Assembly (NCBI RefSeq): GCF_900109755.1
Contig: NZ_FOAR01000001.1
Location: forward strand, 1-64,000
Reading direction: 5' to 3'
Length of the DNA: 64,000 nucleotides
From: Pseudomonas agarici
Lineage (GTDB): Bacteria > Pseudomonadota > Gammaproteobacteria > Pseudomonadales > Pseudomonadaceae
Below are positions 1 through 8,398 of the stretch, piece after piece (the stretch's first letter is position 1; each line of letters opens with the position of its first letter). The position numbers were made by a program, and so were the translations under genes. Under the pieces are notes generated by a model. It made no database searches, was not told where the DNA came from, and was given only the letters and a program-made list of their open reading frames with translations.

Positions 1-3000
1 GACCTGGTGATCGAGGTCTATGGCCAGCGCCCAGTGATCGGCGCCGATATCGGTGTCAACAAGGCCGCCCTCGACACCTACTATCTCGACGGCCTGCTGT
101 GTTACCTGCACCCCTATCTGTCGCAGGCGGAGGGCGACTTTGTCGAATTGTTCTGCGGCAATGCCGACGATCCAGTGGCCGTCACCTCCGTGACCCAGGA
201 CCAAGCGGACAAAGACGAGAAAATTCCCCTGTTCATCCCTCGTGCCCGCCTGCCCGACGGCGTGATCCAGCCGGTGTTCTTTCGCCTCACCCGCTATACC
301 GGCGGCAACAGCGAAGAAACCCTGCACAAAAGCCTGCTGGTCGATACCATCCCGCCCGCCGGGCCCTACGATCCCATCCCCAGCACGCCCTGGCACGAAG
401 AACTGGCCCCACCGGAACCGCCGCCATTCGTCATCGACTTCGGGGTCGACAAAGACACCGCCGAACACGGCGTGCCGATCACCATCAAACCCTACCCACT
501 GGATGACTCCACGCCCCATAGCTGGCGAATGGCCGAGTACGACAAGATCCGCCTGTTTATCGGCGGCGTCTTGGTCACACCGGTGCACACTGTCACCTGG
601 GACGAGGCCAACAACCGATTACCGCTGACCATCACCATCTACTACGAAACCTGGCTCAAGGTCGGCGACGGCCAGAAGGTGCTCGAATACGAGGTCATCG
701 ACCAGTGCGGCAACTACTCGGTGAAGTGGTCGCCACAGGTGGTGCTCAAGGTCAATATCGGCAATGACAGCCGACCTCGTCTGGCTTACGCCTATATCGA
801 GGAATCAGCGGAGTTCGGTGCAGAATTCGATACCGTGGATTACGACCTCATCGGCGAGGACGACGATGCCACCCTCGTCATCACCACCATCCACCAGGGC
901 TATCTGAACGGAGATGCCGTGCATGTCGTTCTGGAGGGACGTACTGCGCAAGGCGCCATCATCCGTGAAACCATTGACTATTCGCTCAACGACGCCGACA
1001 CCCGCAGAAATATCGAACTGCCCCTGCGCAACGAGATCCTGCGCGAATTGGTCGGCGGCACGGCGGTCCTCAGCTACGAACGGATTCGTGCTGGCAGCGA
1101 GCCGCAACCCTCGGAAGTGACTCGTCTCGTCATCATCGGCAGTACCCTCAGCCGCCTGGCCCGACCCCTGCTGCTCGAAGCAGTCGGCGACTTCCTCGAT
1201 CCCGCGTCTCCAGTAGCCACCGTGGAAATCAGCCCCTATCTGGGCCAGCAATCCAGTGATCGCGTCGACCTGTACCTACTCGGCACGCGAGCTAACGGCG
1301 ATCTGGAGTTCTGGCACTTCTTCAAGATGGCCGGCAGCAGCAACGCTCCGGTGCTCTTCTATTTGCAGCATGACCTGGACCTGGATATTGCCGGACTCAA
1401 CGGCGGCAAGCTGGAACTGCACTATCTGATAACCAATGCCGAAGGCGAGCGCGAATCCTTTCATACCCTGCTCAGTGTCGGTGAAGCCGCCGCGACCCTG
1501 CCGGCCCCGAACGTCCCCGAGGCCCCTGGTGGCGTGCTGGACCCGGAGGCCTCGATTCGTGGCGCCACGGTGGTAGTACCCAGGGCCGCTGATCTGGAGG
1601 AAGGCGATCTGCTCAGCGTGTACTGGCAAGGCAGCAAACCCGGTGGCAGCTTCATTCACCACAAATTCGAGGTCACCAGCGCCTGGCTCAACAGCGATAT
1701 TCCGTTTCCGATCGAACGCGAATATGTCGATGCCAACAAAGGCGGCTCGGTCAAGGCCTTTTATATCGTCGAACGCGGGCGCGAGCCGGTGCGTTACTCT
1801 CATGTCTACCCCATCAGGGTAGGAGCCAACCTGGTCCTGGAAAAACCCGAAGTACTGGAAACCACCGAACCGGGCGGCAATCAGCTCAACCCGATCAACG
1901 CGCAGACCGCCGTCACGGTCAGGGTGCGTTACGAGGGCATGAGCAATTCGGACAATATCCAACCTTATTGGAAAGGCGTCGCCGGTATCGGCAGCCCGGC
2001 CATCGGCTCCAAACCGGGAAATGCAACCCTCGGATACGTCGACTTCACTCTGTCGGGCGCCACCGCCGTAGGGACCAATATCGGTAAAATGGTGGAAGTC
2101 AGCTATGAGGTGACCCAAGCCGGGGCGACCCAACCTTCGGATGAACTGAACCTCTGGGTGCAGGAAATCCCGCAGACCAGTCTGCCAATGCCCAAATTCT
2201 ACGCAGACAATGTCGAGGTGACCGGCGATACGCTTGATGTCAGCAAGACCATAAAAATGCGCCTGCTCTCCTGGCCGTTGATTGCCGCAGGACAAAAAGT
2301 CTGGCTGCGGCTGGAGGGACTGAACGCCAACAACGCGCCGCACAATCACACCCTGTGGGAAGCCGCCACGGTTTCATCGACGTGGGTCAGCGACGGCCAT
2401 GCGGAGATATCGGTACCGGCCAGCTACCTGAGTGGATTGGGCCATGGAACTTCCCTGTCGGCGACGTTCAAGGCGACGTTTGATCGCAGCAGCGTCGAGG
2501 CCAATGCGCTGACGTTCCCGGCGCACGGATTGAGGGTGGAAAACAACCCGCGCACCCTGACGGCGCCGGCCATGCGAGAGTCGGACTTACTTAATGACAC
2601 TCTCAACCTGGTAAAACCCGTCACGAGCGTCACCATCGAAGTTGATTACCTGGGTATGCAACTACAGGACCAGATCACAATGGTCTGGGAAGGTACGGTT
2701 GGAGCAGGCTCCACAACACAAACCAAAACAGTCACGACACTGGGGCGCCAGACATTCTCGGTCAGCAGTACCGTCATTACGCCCAACCATAATCGAACGG
2801 TAAGGATCTACTACCGTGTGCTACCGAAGGGCGCAATCGAGGAAATGCCACCATCGCCGACGCGGAGCATTTCCATTGTTAATACCGCACTGACCGGTCG
2901 TGCCACCTATCTTGACGGCACATCCCCTCATAGCTATCGGCTGACGGCTCCCTTAACGCTCATCATTACACTCCCCGCTACCCCAGACTATACGGTGCTG

Positions 3001-3384
3001 CTAACCACCCATGCGAATAGCACGGATAGAGTCACCAGAATACGTGAAGCCGACTCAAAAGCGATGCATCACTATTTTATCAATCGAATCGGAAGCGAAC
3101 CTGCCCCCTCATCAAATTTAAATCCGACCAACGTACCTGGAATCTGGTATCGATACACTCTAAGTGATAGGCCCGCGCAGATCGTAGGCCCAAGACTTCT
3201 TGCCGCAGGCTCTACTTTTTACAACGTCATTGGCAACATGGCAACGTTGGAGTTTGTAAAAGTAGGAACTGTGACCACAGGTACAATTTCGGCTGGAACA
3301 CTCCTCGAATCTTTTATGGGGACAAACAGACTTTTGTATAACAGCTTCGTATTAACCAACAGCATTACCTTTAGTGCGCCATAG
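1..3384 (+). CDS. Large Ig-like repeat protein, 5' end cut by window edge
   Basis: The frame is already open at base 1, so the N-terminus lies outside; at least 1,127 codons are present and the stop is TAG at 3382. I recognise no named family. The protein is a string of roughly 100-residue beta-rich modules with recurring cores such as GDLLSVYWQG and SDNIQPYWKG, typical of Ig-like folds. It shares modules with the two minus-strand proteins ending at 6020 and 8399: a VDTIPP boundary, a YEVIDQCGN element matching YHLIDRAGN and YEIADRAGN, and an LPAP-xVP linker. No catalytic motif or membrane segment is visible. The last ~150 codons are richer in A and T and lack the repeat signature, so they may be a separate C-terminal domain. 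A surface or exported adhesin-like role is inference. Confidence 0.75.
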   Translation, partial: DLVIEVYGQRPVIGADIGVNKAALDTYYLDGLLCYLHPYLSQAEGDFVELFCGNADDPVAVTSVTQDQADKDEKIPLFIPRARLPDGVIQPVFFRLTRYTGGNSEETLHKSLLVDTIPPAGPYDPIPSTPWHEELAPPEPPPFVIDFGVDKDTAEHGVPITIKPYPLDDSTPHSWRMAEYDKIRLFIGGVLVTPVHTVTWDEANNRLPLTITIYYETWLKVGDGQKVLEYEVIDQCGNYSVKWSPQVVLKVNIGNDSRPRLAYAYIEESAEFGAEFDTVDYDLIGEDDDATLVITTIHQGYLNGDAVHVVLEGRTAQGAIIRETIDYSLNDADTRRNIELPLRNEILRELVGGTAVLSYERIRAGSEPQPSEVTRLVIIGSTLSRLARPLLLEAVGDFLDPASPVATVEISPYLGQQSSDRVDLYLLGTRANGDLEFWHFFKMAGSSNAPVLFYLQHDLDLDIAGLNGGKLELHYLITNAEGERESFHTLLSVGEAAATLPAPNVPEAPGGVLDPEASIRGATVVVPRAADLEEGDLLSVYWQGSKPGGSFIHHKFEVTSAWLNSDIPFPIEREYVDANKGGSVKAFYIVERGREPVRYSHVYPIRVGANLVLEKPEVLETTEPGGNQLNPINAQTAVTVRVRYEGMSNSDNIQPYWKGVAGIGSPAIGSKPGNATLGYVDFTLSGATAVGTNIGKMVEVSYEVTQAGATQPSDELNLWVQEIPQTSLPMPKFYADNVEVTGDTLDVSKTIKMRLLSWPLIAAGQKVWLRLEGLNANNAPHNHTLWEAATVSSTWVSDGHAEISVPASYLSGLGHGTSLSATFKATFDRSSVEANALTFPAHGLRVENNPRTLTAPAMRESDLLNDTLNLVKPVTSVTIEVDYLGMQLQDQITMVWEGTVGAGSTTQTKTVTTLGRQTFSVSSTVITPNHNRTVRIYYRVLPKGAIEEMPPSPTRSISIVNTALTGRATYLDGTSPHSYRLTAPLTLIITLPATPDYTVLLTTHANSTDRVTRIREADSKAMHHYFINRIGSEPAPSSNLNPTNVPGIWYRYTLSDRPAQIVGPRLLAAGSTFYNVIGNMATLEFVKVGTVTTGTISAGTLLESFMGTNRLLYNSFVLTNSITFSAP

Positions 3385-3414
3385 TTCTTTGTCTTATTCA
3401 GGACGGGACACAGA

Positions 3415-3452
3415 AAACCAAAAGAGGAAGCCAAGGCTTCCTCTTTTGGTTT
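3415..3452. terminator. Bidirectional intrinsic terminator between convergent genes
   Basis: A perfect 18-bp inverted repeat with a 2-nt centre begins AAACCAAAAG and ends CTTTTGGTTT. The A/T-rich outer arms supply a U tract on either strand. It lies between the convergent Ig-like gene and the autotransporter, 30 bp past the stop of the first and 12 bp past that of the second. Confidence 0.85.
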
Positions 3453-3463
3453 ACACGGATCGC

Positions 3464-5737
3464 TTACCAGCTATAGCGGATCCCGACATTGGCACCCCAG
3501 GGCTGGTCAATCTTCTCGCCCTTGCTGAAGTCCAGGTCTGCATGCACTTGCCATTTCTCGCTCAACGACATCGCCACACCAGTACCGATCTCCACCCGCG
3601 AACCCGACAGGTCGTTGTGGAACGTGTTGTCGTTGACCTGCACCTTGTTGTTCTTGGCGAACTCCTGCACGAACGCCGTGCGCAGGTAAGGCTGAGCCAC
3701 GCGACCTTCACCCATGTCGAAGTTGCGCCCGCCCGTCACCCCAACCTTACCGAGCAACGACAAGGTGCGACCGTTTTCCGCCTTCAGGCCGTTGTCCAGC
3801 TTGTAGTCCTTGGCTCCTATCGCCATCGCCGTGACCTGTACCGCCGGCTCGACGAAGTAGTCGTTGTCCAGCTTGATGTGCTTGCCGAACTCTCCGGAAA
3901 CACTGGCACCCAGATCCTTGTAGTTGCCCTTGGCCTTCTGGCCGTCGCTGAGCGCCACCGAGGCCTTGTTGTGGAAGCTGTTGAGCTTGGCCACACCGTC
4001 GAAGTAGTAACCGCTCTGCTCATCCAGCCAAGTGGTATATCCACCGATGTAGGTACTGTGCACCGTGCCATGGGTACCACGGCCCAGGCTCAAGTCGGAT
4101 TTGCTGTAGCCTGCCATTACACCGGCCAGCCATTGCCCGTCACCCACCGGCAGACGCCCGTCCGCACCGAGGGAAAGGCCCTGCTGAACCTGGTCATAGG
4201 CGCCGCCCTTGCCAGCATCGACCTTGTGCTTGTTGCCATAGGTGCGCATCCAGCCACCGCTCTGGCCGCCGTTGAAGCGCAGTTCACCCATGCGCGAACG
4301 CAGGGAGGTCAGCTCGCCGTACATCACGGTCGGCGCGACATTGGCCAGGGCCAGCACCGAACGGGTGCCGGGGCTGATGACTTTGGTGGACGGGTCCAGG
4401 TGCCAGTCCTTGCCATCGTCATCGGCGATCAGGCTGTAGGAGTAGGTCCCGACGTCCACGCGGTCGCCCAACAGGCTGAAGGTCGCGCCGCCATCGGCGG
4501 TGCGCACGACATGCAAGCGGTCCTCGGACAGCGGATCGGCACCGCTGCTGCTGATCAACAGTTTGTGCTCGCCCTCGGAGGTGCCGGTAACGTTGAGGAA
4601 ATCACTCTGCAGGTGGGCGAAGTCGGCGGTCATGATAAAGGTACCGTTGCCCGCCAGGTTTTCCACGTCCAGTTGATAGAACGCACCGGGGTCGCCGAAC
4701 TTGACGTTACCGCCGGCCATGTTCAGGTCACCGATGCTCTGGTGGTCGGTCATCACCCAGGTGGCATCACTGTTGAGCGCCAGGGTATCGACATTGTCCA
4801 GGCGACCGGTGAGGACCGAACCGTTGTTCAAGGCCACGTGGGCGGTGCCACCGGCATCCTTGACCACATCGCCGGTCATGGAAGCGCCGTCCAGGCTCAG
4901 GTCCAGGGTGCTGGCGTTGCCGACCTGGATATTGCCGGTCAGGGCGCTGTTGCTGACGCGCATATTGGCGTTGGCACCGTTGGCCAATTCCACCATGTTG
5001 CCGTTACTGCCCACCAGGGTCGAGCCGTTGCGCACGTCAATTTCGCCAGTGATCAGGGTGTCGAGCAGAATCGCCGGTCCGGCCTGGCCGATTACATGAC
5101 TGTTATCCAGGGTCAGCTCAGGCTGCGTACCGCTCGGAGAATTACTGTCACGGGTCATGAGCACACCGTTGGTGGCACCGGTGATCAGGCTGCCAACAGC
5201 CGTGGCTTCACCGCCACGCAAGATCAGGCCTTCACGGCTCTCACCGGTCACGGCGGAGTTGTTCAGCAACAAGGTACTGAATTGTGTAACGTTCGCACCG
5301 TAGGTCGCACCGGTGATCGTACTGTTGTTGACCACGGCTTCGGAGCCAGTAGTGGTCGCAGGGTTACGTACCACGTCCAGGCCACCGGCCATGGTGCTGC
5401 TGATATTAGAGTTGGAAATCGTGCCATGGCTGTTGGCCAGACTTACGGCTACCGTTGCAGCAGTAGAGCGTACCCGGCCACCGTCCATGTTCAGGGTGGA
5501 GCCTGCCATTGCCCGAATATCATTGGTCCGGCCACCGGCATGAACATTCAAGGTCGCACCGTTCCTCAGGATATAGCTGTCCGACAGAGTAGAGGAGGTG
5601 ACATTAAAGGTTTTGCCATCGATTTCAGTGGCAGCGAAAGCTTGTCCGCCAAGAAAGTACAAAGGTGCGATAGCCATCAATTTGATAGCTGTAAATAATC
5701 GTGTGTGATGAAAACGTGGTGTTTTGATATTACTCAT
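3464..5737 (-). CDS. Autotransporter with pertactin-like passenger and C-terminal beta-barrel
   Basis: A type Va secreted protein of 757 aa. Residues 1-35 form a long signal peptide with a hydrophobic core (LMAIAPLYFLGGQAFA) and probable cleavage after AFA. Residues ~36-470 are Asn/Ser/Thr/Gly-rich short repeats (NNSTITG, NNSAVTG, LDNSHVIG), as in right-handed beta-helix passengers. Residues ~490-757 match an autotransporter barrel, including GGWMRTYG and the terminal aromatic motif GIRYSW. No protease or lipase triad is apparent, so an adhesin-like passenger is the best guess. The start ATG has only a weak GAG upstream. About 220 bp of AT-rich non-coding DNA precedes it, holding an inverted repeat and little else. 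The gene sits between members of the Ig-like family. Confidence 0.9.
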   Translation of the reverse strand: MSNIKTPRFHHTRLFTAIKLMAIAPLYFLGGQAFAATEIDGKTFNVTSSTLSDSYILRNGATLNVHAGGRTNDIRAMAGSTLNMDGGRVRSTAATVAVSLANSHGTISNSNISSTMAGGLDVVRNPATTTGSEAVVNNSTITGATYGANVTQFSTLLLNNSAVTGESREGLILRGGEATAVGSLITGATNGVLMTRDSNSPSGTQPELTLDNSHVIGQAGPAILLDTLITGEIDVRNGSTLVGSNGNMVELANGANANMRVSNSALTGNIQVGNASTLDLSLDGASMTGDVVKDAGGTAHVALNNGSVLTGRLDNVDTLALNSDATWVMTDHQSIGDLNMAGGNVKFGDPGAFYQLDVENLAGNGTFIMTADFAHLQSDFLNVTGTSEGEHKLLISSSGADPLSEDRLHVVRTADGGATFSLLGDRVDVGTYSYSLIADDDGKDWHLDPSTKVISPGTRSVLALANVAPTVMYGELTSLRSRMGELRFNGGQSGGWMRTYGNKHKVDAGKGGAYDQVQQGLSLGADGRLPVGDGQWLAGVMAGYSKSDLSLGRGTHGTVHSTYIGGYTTWLDEQSGYYFDGVAKLNSFHNKASVALSDGQKAKGNYKDLGASVSGEFGKHIKLDNDYFVEPAVQVTAMAIGAKDYKLDNGLKAENGRTLSLLGKVGVTGGRNFDMGEGRVAQPYLRTAFVQEFAKNNKVQVNDNTFHNDLSGSRVEIGTGVAMSLSEKWQVHADLDFSKGEKIDQPWGANVGIRYSW

Positions 5738-5817
5738 GTCATGCGGCTCTCAGAAAAGTTCCAGTTAGAACCCGGATCCCCGTATCGAATAGGTCTCCGT
5801 TTTCAAGGCCGTTCAGA

Positions 5818-5846
5818 CTACATACCGACTTAACTTACCTATGTAG
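5818..5846. repeat. Imperfect dyad upstream of the autotransporter
   Basis: CTACATA and TATGTAG are separated by 15 bp, 80-110 bp upstream of the autotransporter start. This could be an operator or chance in AT-rich DNA. The rest of 5738-5960 shows nothing else I can name. Confidence 0.25.
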
Positions 5847-5960
5847 GATTTTTCTCCATTATAAGTAGTAAAAGTATTATAAAAAATAATCAAAACACAC
5901 ATTCTCTGCGTAACCGCTACGTTGACTTACAGGTTCAATCGGAAGATGTCGACGTGCAAT

Positions 5961-5995
5961 ATAAAAAAACATCCAGGTAGCACGCTACCCGGATG
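5961..5995 (-). terminator. Intrinsic terminator of the 6020-7903 gene
   Basis: Read on the minus strand, CATCCGGGTAG, a short loop and CTACCTGGATG form an 11-bp stem with one mismatch, followed by TTTTTTTAT. It lies 25 bp past the TAG stop of the Ig-like gene. Confidence 0.9.
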
Positions 5996-6019
5996 CTGAG
6001 TCAACGTATTTCAAACCCG

Positions 6020-7903
6020 CTAGTGGCCTCGTGTGGCACCCGGCACACAAGTCCCAGACACGGCGCCGCTGCGCACATCCCACCTGGCACGCACCTCATC
6101 GGAAGTCCCCCGATCCTCGCTCGATGGCCTGAAAAGGCTCCAGGTAATACCGACATAACCCCGACCTCCCGTCTCGGTATACATGCCGAAATAGGGCAAA
6201 TTCAGCTCACGAGTAAAACCATCCTGGACGTCATTGAGCCTCACCTCATATTCAGAAGAGTCCACTTGGCTTCCGGGTACCAATGCAATGGGGTTGAAGG
6301 TATATCTGACCGCATGAACAACGACAATATCACCAGGTTCCAACGTGCTGCTGTCGAAAATTCTGATGGGAACTCCCAGCCATGGTTCATGGGCACACAG
6401 AATAGTGTCGTTGGCATTTACTTTTTCGAAAACAGGATCCTGCAATCCTTCCAAAACAAAAACACGGACACTGACAGTTTCTGACGGAGAATGTTTGTAG
6501 TTGTTTGCATTACTAATCTTGTAATAGACAGGAATCTGGCCATTGCCATACAAGTCAATAGTGCTCCACGGAATAGTCAACCTCACTTCAAAGTCGGGAT
6601 CCTCGTCTCCCTGTACCGTGTAGCTATCTGTCAATACGCCCGGCGCCGTACCGTAATACAGCTCAATGGTCTCGCCCGCCAGAGAGCCTGGATAGATGGT
6701 AAAAGTCGCGTGGGCGTCGTCCCCCCGATCGCTCGGGATCAGGACGTTATCCATTTGCGAAGTGCCTTTTACCAGAGGGAGCTCAAGGATTGGGTCCTCT
6801 GGACCCGGTCCAGGGTTGACCACACCCGGCTCTGTCAAATTGACTTCCACTGAAGCTGGTGGAGCGCCGTAATCGCCATCACCACGCCTGACAATGTACG
6901 TCACGTTTGCGTCGTACTCATTACCCGGTGCCGCCACCACGTTGTAATCGGCGATGAATGACAAGGGAAATAAAGGTGCCAGTCCAAGTCGTTGATCACC
7001 GATGTATGTACCGTGCCAGTAGCAGTAGACCACATCATTTTGCAGGTAATCGGTGAAGGTCGGCACTTCCACCACCACGCCATTGCGTGCCATTTCCTTA
7101 TTGATCAACGGTGCCCCTACGACAACCGGAGGCTGCAGCCCAGTAGGCGGGTTACTGAGTTGAACATTGACTGTCGTCGGAAACGAGGTCTGGGTAAAGT
7201 TGCCGGCCCGGTCCGCGATCTCATAGGTAATCGCCTTGTCACCTTCTCCACGGTTCGTGATGATCAGGGACGATACGAAGACGTTAATCGGTCCAATATC
7301 AGGGACGAGGCCATCCAGGGTCGCTGTAGGGCTTGTGCCCCAACGTATTTGCCAGGTGTCGCCGGGCCTGCTGTCTACAGGACGCGGGATAGTTAGCGTA
7401 ATACCGTTGCCATGACTACTCAGGTACTCGGGCGTGAGGGTATTTCCTGGCAAATCCGCAGGCAGTTCGATCGCCCTCGGCTGATTGTTGAGATTGGGGT
7501 CCACAGTGTCTACAAAAATAGTAACAGGATCAGATTCCGCAGGGTTTTCACCGTTCAGCGTAACGATATACCTGATTTCTTTTTCTCCATGCTGCTGGAG
7601 CAAAGAAGATTGGACGGTGATTGACACAGGGTCGTCCGTGATAGGGCCTGGAAAGTCGAAAATACCAACCGGTCGAGTTCCGATGTAGGCGATGACCGTG
7701 TCCACCTCCCCAAGTTGGTCCGACGCATGCATCCACAACGGAATATCAAAATCAACCCCATTCACTTGGGCCTCAACGGGGACTACGTTAGTCTGACTGT
7801 CGCCGACGATGTCCTCCAGAGTATTGGTCGGAATCGGCGCCGCTGCGGGAGGATCGTTGTCTAACAGACCATTATTAATAGAAGTAATCTTTTGCGTTGA
7901 CAT
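6020..7903 (-). CDS. Ig-like module protein, paralogue A
   Basis: 627 aa, no recognised family name. The start is the ATG giving MSTQKITSINN, which has AAGGAG 9 nt upstream; an in-frame ATG 168 bp further upstream lacks a ribosome site. There is no signal peptide or membrane helix. Beta-rich modules show the same boundaries as the 8399-10381 protein: FVDTVDPN, YEIADRAGN (near residue 240) and YCYWHGT. The C-terminal module opens with CAHEPWLGV near residue 503, matching CSHLPWLGV in the paralogue, and a second Cys lies close to the end. A CTGTCA-N4-TGACAG palindrome lies about 190 bp upstream and a strong terminator follows, so it is probably monocistronic. The function is unknown; a multi-domain surface or secreted protein is inference. 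Confidence 0.75.
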   Translation of the reverse strand: MSTQKITSINNGLLDNDPPAAAPIPTNTLEDIVGDSQTNVVPVEAQVNGVDFDIPLWMHASDQLGEVDTVIAYIGTRPVGIFDFPGPITDDPVSITVQSSLLQQHGEKEIRYIVTLNGENPAESDPVTIFVDTVDPNLNNQPRAIELPADLPGNTLTPEYLSSHGNGITLTIPRPVDSRPGDTWQIRWGTSPTATLDGLVPDIGPINVFVSSLIITNRGEGDKAITYEIADRAGNFTQTSFPTTVNVQLSNPPTGLQPPVVVGAPLINKEMARNGVVVEVPTFTDYLQNDVVYCYWHGTYIGDQRLGLAPLFPLSFIADYNVVAAPGNEYDANVTYIVRRGDGDYGAPPASVEVNLTEPGVVNPGPGPEDPILELPLVKGTSQMDNVLIPSDRGDDAHATFTIYPGSLAGETIELYYGTAPGVLTDSYTVQGDEDPDFEVRLTIPWSTIDLYGNGQIPVYYKISNANNYKHSPSETVSVRVFVLEGLQDPVFEKVNANDTILCAHEPWLGVPIRIFDSSTLEPGDIVVVHAVRYTFNPIALVPGSQVDSSEYEVRLNDVQDGFTRELNLPYFGMYTETGGRGYVGITWSLFRPSSEDRGTSDEVRARWDVRSGAVSGTCVPGATRGH

Positions 7904-8091
7904 GTTTGCAAGCTCCTTACAAAAGCGGACAAATCCCGGGCTGAACAAAACCATGGGCGAACGCCCAAAGGATGTCGTGATGAAAGAAAGGTACTTCCAC
8001 CCAACAACGCGCCGTAGACGAATCGGGAAAGAAATCGGTCGGCTTGCGTTGAAGTCAAAACCATTAAACAAACATCCGGTTGTTGGCGAAA

Positions 8092-8107
8092 CTGTCAGTG
8101 TTGACAG
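8092..8107 (-). promoter_or_regulatory. CTGTCA-N4-TGACAG palindrome upstream of paralogue A
   Basis: CTGTCA GTGT TGACAG on the plus strand is a perfect 6-bp dyad. It lies 189-204 bp upstream of the paralogue A start. Read toward the gene the context is ACCTGTCA-N4-TGACAGT, the same extended context as at 10497-10512. Likely an operator for a dimeric regulator; the regulator is not identified. Confidence 0.5.
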
Positions 8108-8347
8108 GTGCCAAAAAGCCGAAAATGTGCATCAGCCAAATGTTGTATATTTTTTTCAACCTGCTAGAAAAAACACCTTGTGTCATAACACTGGGTAGCA
8201 AACAACCACCGCCCTGCTCCAAATCACTCTAAAGAATTTGGAGGTATTCAGCAGTCTCAAGAAAGAGTTCAACCGAACGTCGGGTATGTTGAATTGAAGC
8301 TATCAGACCTATATGAAGGGGTTCATTTATTGAGTGCAACAAAAGGA

Positions 8348-8371
8348 TCAGAAGGGCCATGGCCCTTCTGA
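8348..8371 (-). terminator. Intrinsic terminator of the 8399-10381 gene
   Basis: A perfect 12-bp inverted repeat, TCAGAAGGGCCA/TGGCCCTTCTGA, lies 28 bp past the stop of paralogue B. On the minus strand it is followed by a T-rich run (TCCTTTTGTTG). Confidence 0.7.
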
Positions 8372-8398
8372 TAGACAGATCGCCACAAGCCGGACGAT

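Noticed and set aside
805-2349. Long open frames on the minus strand opposite the first Ig-like gene
   Set aside because: They lie wholly inside a well-supported coding region, have no ribosome sites, and arise from GC-rich codon bias.
3374-5698. A 774-codon plus-strand frame opposite the autotransporter
   Set aside because: It is the antisense of a gene with a clear signal peptide and barrel; its protein is low-complexity Val/Gly/Gln/His without recognisable features.
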